Shown here piece by piece: positions 9,592 through 17,379 of a stretch of DNA of 64,000 nt (position 1 is the stretch's first letter; the number at the start of each line of letters is the position of its first letter). The DNA is taken from contig NZ_FNII01000001.1 of the NCBI RefSeq assembly GCF_900103865.1, positions 124,001 to 188,000 of the forward strand, given 5' to 3'. The translations under genes and the position numbers were made by a program. The DNA comes from Vreelandella arcis (lineage in GTDB: Bacteria > Pseudomonadota > Gammaproteobacteria > Pseudomonadales > Halomonadaceae). Below the pieces are notes generated by a model that ran no database searches, was not told the origin of the DNA, and saw only the letters and a list, made by a program, of their open reading frames with translations.

Positions 9592-9845
9592 GTGTAGCTC
9601 CTTTAAATCAAGCGGGCGCAGCGTTATGTGCTAAGCGTGCGCCTAGTATGCCTGAGTGACGCACTAAATGGGCAAGCAACGCACTGGCCCACGTTAGGTT
9701 GACACGGCGTTAGACGATTTTTTTCGAATTGGTCATCATTTTGTCAAGTAGGTTATAGTAAGAAATGAAGTGCCGCACTGCATCATCTAACAGTCGTCAC
9801 CGATGTAGGTGGACGAAGGCATATTCACCTGGAGGAACGTCGATC

Positions 9846-10064
9846 ATGCGAAACGTCGAACGAATCACCTCGGTTAAGAGCGAATTGCTCGATATTTTCA
9901 TGAGTATGGAAGTGGACGAACACGCTGAGCGCCGTCGTAGTGCCGCGCAACGTAACCTGCGCGCACGGCGGGGGATAGAGCTGCATCGGGAATTTCAACA
10001 GCTATCGCGGGAGATCGCCCCCTTGCCGGACGAAGATGAACGGCAAGAGAGCGAACTGCACTAA
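9846..10064 (+). CDS. Small basic protein, PA3496-like
   Basis: A 72-aa reading frame starting at ATG 9846 with a good GGAGG ribosome site about 10 nt upstream. It is very rich in Arg and Glu (EHAERRRSAAQRNLRARRGIE) and has no membrane segment. The Arg-rich central part recalls the short PA3496-type family of pseudomonads, described as putative envelope-integrity proteins, but the match is by memory of the pattern only. No function can be read. It is convergent with the sodium symporter gene. Confidence 0.55.
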   Translation: MRNVERITSVKSELLDIFMSMEVDEHAERRRSAAQRNLRARRGIELHREFQQLSREIAPLPDEDERQESELH

Positions 10065-10099
10065 AGTCTAAGATCAGGTTATTAAGGTCAAGCGGCTAC

Positions 10100-10117
10100 G
10101 CCCTGCCACTGCAGGGC
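10100..10117. terminator. Hairpin between convergent genes
   Basis: Stem GCCCTGC/GCAGGGC with a 4-nt loop between the small basic protein gene and the symporter gene. No clear T-run follows on either strand, so termination is only likely. Confidence 0.4.
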
Positions 10118-10132
10118 ATAGACAACCAGTGA

Positions 10133-11476
10133 TTAAAGGATGCCCGCCAGGAACACGGCAATCACGCCAATCGGTGCGATAAAGCGTGCGACGATGTTCC
10201 ATACGTTCATTCCCGTCGCGGATAAGGCCAATTCTTGCTCGACGCCCTTACGCTCCAGGCACCACGCGACAAAAACGACCGCACCAAGACCGGTCAGCGG
10301 CAGTAGAATCTTCGCGGTGAACGTATCCAGCAAGTTGAAGATATTCAGCCCGAAGAACAACACGTCTGACCAAAGGTTAAACGACAGCAGGGCAGCCACG
10401 CCTAACAGCCATATGGCAATGCCGCTTACCAGCGTTGCAGTGATACGCGACAGCGGCGTGCGCTCTTCCAGCATCTCAACGGTGGGCTCAAGCAACGAAA
10501 TCGCCGAAGTCAGCGCGGCAAAGGTTAGCAGCAGGAAGAACATCAGTCCCAATATCACGCCACCGGACATGTTACCGAACGCGATAGGCAGCGTGACGAA
10601 AATCAGGCCTGGGCCTTCGCCGGCGCTTAAGCCATTGGCAAACACAATGGGGAAAATCGCCAAACCGGCCAGTAGCGCAATGGCGGTATCAATAATGATA
10701 ACGGTGCGCGCTGTGCTCAGCAGGTTCACGTCTTCGCCGAGATATGAGCCGTAGGCCATCATAATGCCCATTCCCAGCGATAGGGTGAAGAACGCTTGAC
10801 CCATGGCTGCCAGCACCACGCCGCCATCCAGCGCGCTCCAGTCGGGGCTGAACATAAATTCTAGTGCTTCGCCGAAGTGGCCGGTGGTCATCCCGTAGCC
10901 CACCAAAATCAGCATTAAAATGACCAGTGCGGGCATCAGCGAACGCACGGCACTTTCCAGCCCCTTGGTCACGCCGCGGGCGACGATGCCAATCACCAAC
11001 AGCATAAAGGCGCTGTGCCACAGCAGCAGTGTGCCGGGGCTTGCCAGCATACCGCTAAAGATCTCGCTGACGCTGTCAGCATCTTGGCCGCTAAAGGTGC
11101 CCATCACCGAACTTAGCGTGTAGTTGAGCGACCAGCCGCCAATCACGCTGTAGAAAGACAAAATCAAGAAACCGGCGAGTACGCCACTAATACCGACCAA
11201 CGCCCATCCCTGGGACTTTCCACTTTGCTTGGCCAGCTCTCGCATACTATCGATGGGGTTTTTCTGCCCGCGTCGGCCAATCAGCCACTCAGAGAGCAAA
11301 ATGGGCACGCCAACCAATGCCACGCAGGCAAGATAGACCAGCACGAAAGCCGCCCCACCGCTTTCTCCGACCAAATAAGAGAAGCGCCAAATATTGCCTA
11401 AACCAACCGCAGAGCCAGCGGCTGCCAGCACAAAGGCCATTTTGGATGACCACTGCGCATGCGCAAGTTTTGCCAT
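10133..11476 (-). CDS. Neurotransmitter:sodium symporter family transporter
   Basis: Inner-membrane sodium-coupled transporter of the NSS/SNF family (LeuT fold), 447 aa. The N-terminal signature is clear: SSKMAFVLAAAGSAVGLGNIWRFSYLVGESGGAAFVLVY, where the unwound TM1 Gly-Asn region binds sodium and substrate. About 11-12 membrane segments follow. Family members carry amino acids, osmolytes or related compounds. The specificity cannot be told. The gene is alone, with two direct copies of CTATTCGAA at 11531 and 11541 upstream. Confidence 0.88.
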   Translation of the reverse strand: MAKLAHAQWSSKMAFVLAAAGSAVGLGNIWRFSYLVGESGGAAFVLVYLACVALVGVPILLSEWLIGRRGQKNPIDSMRELAKQSGKSQGWALVGISGVLAGFLILSFYSVIGGWSLNYTLSSVMGTFSGQDADSVSEIFSGMLASPGTLLLWHSAFMLLVIGIVARGVTKGLESAVRSLMPALVILMLILVGYGMTTGHFGEALEFMFSPDWSALDGGVVLAAMGQAFFTLSLGMGIMMAYGSYLGEDVNLLSTARTVIIIDTAIALLAGLAIFPIVFANGLSAGEGPGLIFVTLPIAFGNMSGGVILGLMFFLLLTFAALTSAISLLEPTVEMLEERTPLSRITATLVSGIAIWLLGVAALLSFNLWSDVLFFGLNIFNLLDTFTAKILLPLTGLGAVVFVAWCLERKGVEQELALSATGMNVWNIVARFIAPIGVIAVFLAGIL

Positions 11477-11652
11477 ACATCACCTGTTAATTAATTGATT
11501 GTAATAAGTCGTTGTCGGCGCGTTGCACCGCTATTCGAAGCTATTCGAAAAAAACATAGGTAAGCAGCAGATTGCCAGCGTCTTTTTCGAAAGTACGCGC
11601 AATTTATCCGATCAGTGCCGTGCATGCCAGTCAGCCACCCTAAAAAGGTGGG

Positions 11653-12507
11653 TTAAAATAGTTGGCTCTGCTTTTCACCGGCAAAGGGGACAAGCGGGGG
11701 GAGTGGGGTGATGTCGTGGACATCGTTATACAGCCTGCGGGCAAGCTCGGGCGACTCGCGGTTATCTGCAGTATGCACAAATAAGAAAGGGGTTTTCCCC
11801 TGATTTATCCACAGGCTTAGGCGAGCTTTCCAGGCATTGAAGTAGTTAACGTTAATGGTTTTGTCAACATGGCCAATAAAGCGAATCACAGGATGTTTCG
11901 CTGTTGAAAGCACGTGTAATGGGAGTTTCGGCTTTTCTTGCTGGGCATGAGCAAGGTTCGGATAGCCATTGGCTGAGGTTGAAAACAGCGGGCGCACATC
12001 AAGCATGACGCGGTTCGCCCGATAAGTTATCAACAATTGGTTAAGCGCTTTCTCAGCGGCGCCCTTGTGGAAAAATACAGGGTGGCGCACTTCAACTGCA
12101 CAGGCTAAATGCGCGGGCCAACTGGCGAGCAGGGCTTCCAACTGCGGCAATTCATCGGGGCCAAAATCGCGGGGTAACTGAACCATCGTGGGGCCTAGCC
12201 GATCGTGAAGCGGGGCGAGGGCTGCTAAAAACGCCCAGGCGTCTTCCAGGCGTGTCAGGCGCTGGTCGTGGGTAACGCTGGCGGGTAGTTTGAAGCAAAA
12301 ACGAAAATGCGCGGGTGCTTGGCGCGCCCAGGCAGCTACCGTCTCCGGCTTGGGCGCACCGCTGTAAAAAGTGGTATTGCCCTCGACACTGGAAAACACC
12401 GCGGCGTAATCGCTGAGCAACTCGGTCTTGGCATGACGCGGATAGAGCGTGCCCAACCAATCCTGGTTGGACCACATGGGCAAGCCGATATAGAGCGGGC
12501 ACGTCAT
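11653..12507 (-). CDS. DUF72 (YecE-like) protein
   Basis: A 284-aa cytosolic protein of the DUF72/YecE family, which has a TIM-barrel fold and no settled function. Recognisable family motifs are YIGLPMWSN at the N-terminus, VEGNTTFYSGAP (about residues 40-52), FRFCFKLPASVTHD (about 72-85), VEVRHPVFF and the C-terminal VHTADNRESPELARRLY. It is divergent from the 2-oxoadipate dioxygenase-like gene; the shared intergenic region holds a long imperfect inverted repeat. Confidence 0.82.
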   Translation of the reverse strand: MTCPLYIGLPMWSNQDWLGTLYPRHAKTELLSDYAAVFSSVEGNTTFYSGAPKPETVAAWARQAPAHFRFCFKLPASVTHDQRLTRLEDAWAFLAALAPLHDRLGPTMVQLPRDFGPDELPQLEALLASWPAHLACAVEVRHPVFFHKGAAEKALNQLLITYRANRVMLDVRPLFSTSANGYPNLAHAQQEKPKLPLHVLSTAKHPVIRFIGHVDKTINVNYFNAWKARLSLWINQGKTPFLFVHTADNRESPELARRLYNDVHDITPLPPLVPFAGEKQSQLF

Positions 12508-12548
12508 GATGAGGCGTCTACCTTAAGAAACGAGGCTGCTAATGTAAC

Positions 12549-12576
12549 AGTCGTGTGGCGAACGTCGCCAACGACT
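12549..12576. repeat. Inverted repeat in the DUF72 / hglS-like intergenic region
   Basis: Inner arms TGGCGA and TCGCCA around ACG, extended by outer arms AGTCGT and ACGACT with a single bulged G. The total is 12 paired bases per arm. It lies between two divergent starts, so an operator for a dimeric regulator is the natural guess. The protein that binds it is unknown. Confidence 0.5.
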
Positions 12577-12701
12577 TATCAGGGTGTTTGCTGTCTACCC
12601 AATGGCATTTTGATGAAGCTATGGGCGGAAAATATGCAATTGTCGGTTTAACAGTCGCGCTACTATCTTACCAAGTTCTTATTCTTCCCAAGGAGCGCAT
12701 G

Positions 12702-14072
12702 ATGAGTGCAGTGCACGTCAGCAGCGACGACATTCGCGATCAGTTTTCCAACGCCATGTCGGCCATGTACCAGCAGGAAGTGCCCCAATACAGCGCCCTA
12801 CTGTCGTTGGTTGCGTCGGTGAATACGGATGTGCTGGCGGCAGATCCGACGCTGCGTGGCAGCCTCGCGGCGAATAACGAGTTAGCCCGCCTCGATGTGG
12901 AGCGTCACGGTGCGATTCGCGTCGGCACGGCTGATGAGCTTGCCATGCTGCGGCGTATGTTTGCGGTCATGGGCATGCAGCCCGTGGGTTACTACGATTT
13001 AGCCGCGGCGGGGGTGCCGGTTCATTCCACGGCGTTTCGCCCGGTCGACGACGCGGCGCTTTCGCGCAATCCCTTTCGAGTCTTCACCTCCTTGCTGCGC
13101 CTGGAGCTGATTGACAATCCTGAACTGCGTCAGCAGGCCAGCGAAATTCTTGATGCGCGCCGTATTGTCACCCCGCAGGCCGTTGCGCTGATTGAATGCT
13201 TTGAGCGCCAAGGCGGGCTGAACGCTGAACAGGCAGAGCAGTTTGTCGATCAAGCGCTGGAAACCTTCCGTTGGCATGAACAAGCCACCGTGGATCTAGC
13301 CACCTACGAGCGCTTGCAGCAAGAACATCGCTTAATTGCCGATGTAGTGTGCTTCAAGGGGCCACATATCAACCATCTGACGCCGCGCACCCTGGATATC
13401 GACGAGGTGCAACGGCGCATGCCGCAAGTGGGCATTGACCCGAAAGCTATCATTGAAGGGCCGCCCCGGCGGCGCTGCCCACTCCTGCTGCGTCAAACCA
13501 GTTTCAAGGCACTGGAAGAGCCCATTTCGTTTGCTGACGCGGCCCAGGGATATCACACCGCACGTTTTGGTGAAATAGAGCAGCGTGGCATTGCCCTGAC
13601 CCACGCCGGGCGGACGCTGTATGATCGTTTGCTAGGCGAGGCAAAAAATGCAGCGGTGGCGGAAAACGATGCCCATCAGGCCCACTTGTCGGCGGTGTTT
13701 GAGGATTTTCCGGATGACGAAGCCACCCTGCGGCGTGAGGGGTTGGCGTTTTTCCACTACCACGCGGTACCAGGCGCCCATGTAGCCGGGCCCGTCGATG
13801 CAGATGACGTGGAACGCTTATTTGAGCAGGGCATGCTGACGGTCACGCCGATGATTTACGAAGACTTTTTACCGGTTAGTGCAGCGGGCATTTTCCAGTC
13901 AAACCTGGGCGACAAAGGTCATAATGGCTACGCTCGAGATGCCAATCAGCAGCAGTTCGAACAGGCGCTTGGCGTGCCGGTGATTGACGAAATTGCGCTT
14001 TACGCCAAGCGCCAGCAGGCATCACTTCAGCGGGCGCTGGCGCAGTTAACTGGTAATGGTGGTGCGAATTAG
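12702..14072 (+). CDS. 2-oxoadipate dioxygenase/decarboxylase-like protein (HglS/YdcJ, DUF1338)
   Basis: A 456-aa protein of the YdcJ/HglS family. HglS of Pseudomonas putida is an Fe(II) enzyme that converts 2-oxoadipate to 2-hydroxyglutarate in D-lysine breakdown. Typical stretches are FKGPHINHLTPRTLDIDEVQ (His of the metal site), PPRRRCPLLLRQTSFKALEE, ARFGEIEQRGIALT (metal-site Glu) and MIYEDFLPVSAAGIFQSNL. The start at 12702 is preceded by AAGGAG; the codon just before it is also ATG. The 3' end overlaps the convergent pcaR-like gene by 27 nt. Family membership is secure; the substrate is inferred. Confidence 0.8.
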   Translation: MSAVHVSSDDIRDQFSNAMSAMYQQEVPQYSALLSLVASVNTDVLAADPTLRGSLAANNELARLDVERHGAIRVGTADELAMLRRMFAVMGMQPVGYYDLAAAGVPVHSTAFRPVDDAALSRNPFRVFTSLLRLELIDNPELRQQASEILDARRIVTPQAVALIECFERQGGLNAEQAEQFVDQALETFRWHEQATVDLATYERLQQEHRLIADVVCFKGPHINHLTPRTLDIDEVQRRMPQVGIDPKAIIEGPPRRRCPLLLRQTSFKALEEPISFADAAQGYHTARFGEIEQRGIALTHAGRTLYDRLLGEAKNAAVAENDAHQAHLSAVFEDFPDDEATLRREGLAFFHYHAVPGAHVAGPVDADDVERLFEQGMLTVTPMIYEDFLPVSAAGIFQSNLGDKGHNGYARDANQQQFEQALGVPVIDEIALYAKRQQASLQRALAQLTGNGGAN

Positions 14073-14840
14073 CCGGGCTTTTTCCAACAGCAGCGGCAAG
14101 TGTCGTTCCATCAGGGCCTCAAGGTCGACCCGGGCGGCATTGGTACTGATGTTGATGGCGCCTAATAGCTTGTCGTTAGCATCAAACGCCGGTACCGCCA
14201 ATGAACGCAGACCCGGATCAAGTTCCTGGTCGGCAATTGCGTAGCCTTGCTGACGAACCTTGCCAATGCACTTCTTAAGGTCGTCTTTGTGGGTAATGGT
14301 TTTGTCGGTGTAGCGAGTCAGCGTAATCCGTTCCAGATAGGCGTCGAGCTTGGCCTCGGGAAGCTGAGCGAGCAGCACACGCCCCATGGAGGTGTGCGCG
14401 GCGGGCAGCCGTGTGCCCACTGATAGGGTAATGCCCATCAGCCGGTGGGGGGCGGCAGAGCGGGCCACGTAGGTGATGTCATCGCCATCCAGTACGGCAA
14501 GTGAAGAGGACTCACCGCTCTCCTGGGTAATATCTTCCAAGTATTGTTGAATGACGCTGCGGTAGTTGTTGGCCGACAAAAAGGCATAGCCAAGTTGCAG
14601 CACGCGGGGCGCGAGCTCAAAGTAGCGCTGCTGTTTGCGTACGTAGCCCAATGAGTGCAGCGTCAGCAAAAAACGTCGCGCTTTGGCGCGATTCATGCCG
14701 GTTCGCGAGGCCACTTCGCTTAATGTCATTCGCGGGTGCGCATCATCAAACGCCAGAATGACGTCCAAGCCGCTGGCAAGCGCGGTGACAAAATCGCGGT
14801 CATCGGGATCAAGTTTGTCTTCCTGAACCATTGCGTCCAT
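14046..14840 (-). CDS. pcaR: IclR-family regulator of the beta-ketoadipate pathway (PcaR/PcaU type)
   Basis: Cytosolic transcription factor, 264 aa. N-terminal winged helix (about residues 20-82, MTLSEVASRTGMNRAKARRFLLTLHSLGYV) and C-terminal IclR effector domain (about 95-260, GTRLPAAHTSMGRVLLAQLPE and DQELDPGLRSLAVPAFD). This layout is shared by PcaR, PcaU and PobR, which sense 3-oxoadipate, protocatechuate or 4-hydroxybenzoate. A perfect TGTTCG-N5-CGAACA palindrome lies 50 nt upstream of its start. Related palindromes precede most pca genes here, so autoregulation and control of a regulon are likely. PcaR rather than PcaU is a choice of name, not proven. Confidence 0.85.
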   Translation of the reverse strand: MDAMVQEDKLDPDDRDFVTALASGLDVILAFDDAHPRMTLSEVASRTGMNRAKARRFLLTLHSLGYVRKQQRYFELAPRVLQLGYAFLSANNYRSVIQQYLEDITQESGESSSLAVLDGDDITYVARSAAPHRLMGITLSVGTRLPAAHTSMGRVLLAQLPEAKLDAYLERITLTRYTDKTITHKDDLKKCIGKVRQQGYAIADQELDPGLRSLAVPAFDANDKLLGAINISTNAARVDLEALMERHLPLLLEKARLIRTTITS

Positions 14841-14890
14841 GGGGTCGATAGGCCATTTTGAGGGTGATTAAAAAACGCAATATAACACGT

Positions 14891-14907
14891 TGTTCGAATA
14901 ACGAACA
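14891..14907. promoter_or_regulatory. PcaR-type operator, pcaR/aroQ intergenic
   Basis: TGTTCGAATAACGAACA: 6-bp inverted arms around 5 bp, like the GTTCG-containing PcaR/PcaU boxes of Pseudomonas and Acinetobacter. It is 50 nt from the pcaR ATG and 112 nt from the aroQ ATG. Confidence 0.75.
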
Positions 14908-15019
14908 AATGAGCGTTTTTGGAAGTCACCCGCTGATAACGTAGTATTAATAACAAGTTATAATGATTGTATGAGCTTATCTACGATGATGGCCTAGCGC
15001 TAAGAAAGGATATTAATCA

Positions 15020-15463
15020 ATGAGTCAGCCAAAAGTAACGGTACTCCATGGTCCCAACCTAAACCTTTTAGGGGTACGCCAGCCCGATGTGTACGGGTAT
15101 GAGACGCTTGACGATATTAACAACGCTTTGCGCGAGACAGCGGTAATGGCGGGCTGGGATATAAGCTGTTTTCAGAGTAATCACGAGGGCGAACTGATTG
15201 ACGCGATTCATGCGGCGCGTCTCGATGGAACGCTGGCCATCATTATGAACCCCGCTGCCTATACCCACACGTCTATCGCTATCCTGGATGCGCTCAATGC
15301 CTTTGAAGGTAAGGTTATTGAGGTGCACATTTCAAATGTCCATAAGCGTGAAAGCTTTCGGCATCACTCCTATGTCTCGCTGCGTGCCGATGGGGTCATT
15401 GCAGGTCTTGGCACGCAGGGCTATCAAGCGGCGCTAGATTCTATTCTAAAATCCGCCGACTAA
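15020..15463 (+). CDS. aroQ: Type II 3-dehydroquinate dehydratase
   Basis: Converts 3-dehydroquinate to 3-dehydroshikimate; 147 aa, normal for the dodecameric type II enzyme. The active-site loop [10 protein letters not shown] gives Arg20 and the catalytic Tyr25; [10 protein letters not shown] gives Asn77 and His83; VIEVHISN gives the third helix residues. A TATAAT -10-like hexamer lies at 14959-14964, and AAGGA precedes the ATG. Its position next to pcaR and the quinate/shikimate genes suggests a catabolic copy, but biosynthetic use is not excluded. It is convergent with the AEC permease, 11 nt apart. Confidence 0.93.
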   Translation: MSQPKVTVLHGPNLNLLGVRQPDVYGYETLDDINNALRETAVMAGWDISCFQSNHEGELIDAIHAARLDGTLAIIMNPAAYTHTSIAILDALNAFEGKVIEVHISNVHKRESFRHHSYVSLRADGVIAGLGTQGYQAALDSILKSAD

Positions 15464-15474
15464 GCATTGACGCG

Positions 15475-16425
15475 CTACATGGTTAGCAAGCCTGCTAGCG
15501 TCATCCACCAGATAATCAGGCTGAGCGTAAAGAAGGACGCCACTGTCGCCACCAGCATGGCGGTGGCGCTGACACCGCCTAAGCCATAGCGCTGGCCGAA
15601 CAGTGGGTAAATGCTGATCATCGGCGCGGCAGCGAACAGCAGCGCGCCGGCAAAGTAAACTGGGTCGATATTGGGGATCAGCAGAAACGCCACCAAGATC
15701 GCCAGAGGATGAAGGATAAGCTTGCCGACCACAATTTGGCCCACATCGCGCACCATCCCCTTAACGTGCAGGCCAAAGAGCGACCCGCCAATCACAAACA
15801 GCGCCGCAGGCCCCGCTGCTTCGGCGAGCATATTGATGACTTGATCGATAGGGCCGGGAACGGTGAGCCCTGTTAATGCGATCAATATCCCCACCGATAG
15901 CCCAATTAATACCGGATTTTTGGCCAGGCTAAGCACTGTTTGGCGAACGGTTTGCCATAGGCTGGAACCATGTTGGTTGCCCATTTCAGCAAGAATCAGC
16001 GTCGCCGGAATAATAAGAAGATTTTCAATCAGCATATTGAGAGCCAAAAGCACCGCGGCGGGAGAGCCGATGACCATGGCCGCAACAGGGTAGCCAACGA
16101 AACCGCTATTGGCCGCGGCCATGCCCAGCGCGTGCATGGCACTGGCGTTAAGCGGCTGGCGCTGTAGCCGCAAACAAAGAAACAAACCTGCGCTGAAAAC
16201 GACGATGGAGCCCAAGCCGTAAGCGATCAGGTAGTTGAGTCTAAAAATCTCTTCCAGAGGCTGCTGGGTTAACGCGCGGATCACCAAGGCCGGCAGCGCG
16301 CAGTACAATACAAATACGCCGACACCCTGCAGTTGCTCGCGTGAGATTATGCCGCTCCACCGCGCCCCATAGCCAATGCCGATCAGCAGAAAGATGGGCG
16401 CGGTAATCGCCAGAATCGCGAGCAT
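15475..16425 (-). CDS. AEC-family permease (auxin efflux carrier / malonate transporter type)
   Basis: Inner-membrane transporter, 316 aa, about 10 membrane segments in two five-helix repeats. The opening LAITAPIFLLIGIGYGARWSG and the central MAAANSGFVGYPVAAMV are typical of the AEC/MdcF family. Members move organic anions or auxin-like aromatic acids. An operator of the same type as the pca genes (16461-16475) sits 35 nt upstream of the ATG. A role in moving an aromatic or hydroaromatic acid is therefore inferred. It may be transcribed separately from aroE upstream. Confidence 0.82.
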   Translation of the reverse strand: MLAILAITAPIFLLIGIGYGARWSGIISREQLQGVGVFVLYCALPALVIRALTQQPLEEIFRLNYLIAYGLGSIVVFSAGLFLCLRLQRQPLNASAMHALGMAAANSGFVGYPVAAMVIGSPAAVLLALNMLIENLLIIPATLILAEMGNQHGSSLWQTVRQTVLSLAKNPVLIGLSVGILIALTGLTVPGPIDQVINMLAEAAGPAALFVIGGSLFGLHVKGMVRDVGQIVVGKLILHPLAILVAFLLIPNIDPVYFAGALLFAAAPMISIYPLFGQRYGLGGVSATAMLVATVASFFTLSLIIWWMTLAGLLTM

Positions 16426-16460
16426 GTCAGCCTCTTTAGCGCATAATGGTAAACGGTGAT

Positions 16461-16475
16461 ATTCGAATAGCGAAT
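16461..16475. promoter_or_regulatory. PcaR-type operator upstream of the AEC permease
   Basis: ATTCGAATAGCGAAT, 5-bp inverted arms around 5 bp. It matches GTTCG-N5-CGAAC except for the outermost bases. Confidence 0.6.
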
Positions 16476-16500
16476 AATTGTACGCTATTTTGCAGAGACG

Positions 16501-17379
16501 TCATGACACGCTGGGCGCCCGTGGCGAGACAAGCTGTTCGACATAGTGAGTACGCAGCGGTATCACATGCGGATCAATCTGTTCAGAAGCGATGTGACCA
16601 GCGGTGAAAAAGCGAAATGCATCCACGCCCTGGAACACGAAGAGATCAACGCCGGAGAGCGTTTTGGCACCGGCCTGATAAGCGGCATTTAAAAGTTCGG
16701 TATGGGCGGGGATGTACACTGCGTCAAACACCCAATGTTGGGCGCCCAGCCCGGCGGTATCGATGGGGCAGCCGGGGTGGTTGATATGACCAATGGGCGA
16801 GCAGTTGACCACGCCTTGCCAATTAGGCAGTTCTTGTTGCGCCTGCTCCGCTGTGATGGATTGTGCGGTAATACCCATGGCGTTGAGGTCGCGGCTGAGG
16901 TTTTTTGCCCGCGTGATATCGTGTTCGAGAATGTGGACGCAACTGACTGCGAGCTCACCCAAAGCACACGCCACCGCGCGACCCACGCCCCCGGCGCCAA
17001 TCAGTAACACATCACCCGCGGGCTGGCTGCCGAAAGAGTGGCGATAGGCGCTGATAAAACCGGTGTAATCGGTGTTTTCAGCGCGCAGACCGTCAGCGTC
17101 AAACAGCAGCGTGTTGGCGGTGCCCACCCGGCGAACGCCTTCGCCGCGGATATCGGCCAGCTTCGCGGCTTTTTCCTTAAAGGGGAACGTAACGTTGGTG
17201 CCCCGGTAGCCTTCGGCACGTAGCCTTTGTATGGCGCTGGGAAAGTCAAAATCCGCCACGCCCCGGCTATCGACTAAATCGTAGCGTACCGGCTCGCCCA
17301 ACGAGGCACCCAGGCGTTCGTGCAAATCCGGAGATTGCGATTTGGCAATGCCTTCCCCTACCAGTCCGAGTTTGATCAT
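16501..17379 (-). CDS. aroE: Quinate/shikimate dehydrogenase, NAD type
   Basis: Shikimate dehydrogenase-family oxidoreductase, 292 aa. Substrate residues are in place: KSQSP (Ser14, Ser16), NVTFPFKEKA with catalytic Lys68, and ENTDYTG with catalytic Asp104. The Rossmann motif LLIGAGGVGRAVACAL (about 125-140) is followed by ILEHD, acidic where NADP-dependent AroE has NRT/R. This suggests NAD use and so a catabolic quinate/shikimate dehydrogenase. It overlaps the quiC stop by 4 nt and ends the TRAP-quiC-aroE operon. A separate biosynthetic aroE is expected elsewhere. Confidence 0.88.
   Translation of the reverse strand: MIKLGLVGEGIAKSQSPDLHERLGASLGEPVRYDLVDSRGVADFDFPSAIQRLRAEGYRGTNVTFPFKEKAAKLADIRGEGVRRVGTANTLLFDADGLRAENTDYTGFISAYRHSFGSQPAGDVLLIGAGGVGRAVACALGELAVSCVHILEHDITRAKNLSRDLNAMGITAQSITAEQAQQELPNWQGVVNCSPIGHINHPGCPIDTAGLGAQHWVFDAVYIPAHTELLNAAYQAGAKTLSGVDLFVFQGVDAFRFFTAGHIASEQIDPHVIPLRTHYVEQLVSPRAPSVS

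Noticed and set aside
8695..9597. A 300-codon open frame antisense to hexR
   Set aside because: His/Arg/Gly-rich composition typical of a shadow frame; hexR on the minus strand has both expected domains.
12555..12701. N-terminal extension of the 2-oxoadipate dioxygenase-like protein
   Set aside because: The extension covers the intergenic dyad and begins at GTG without a ribosome site; AAGGAG precedes the ATG at 12702.
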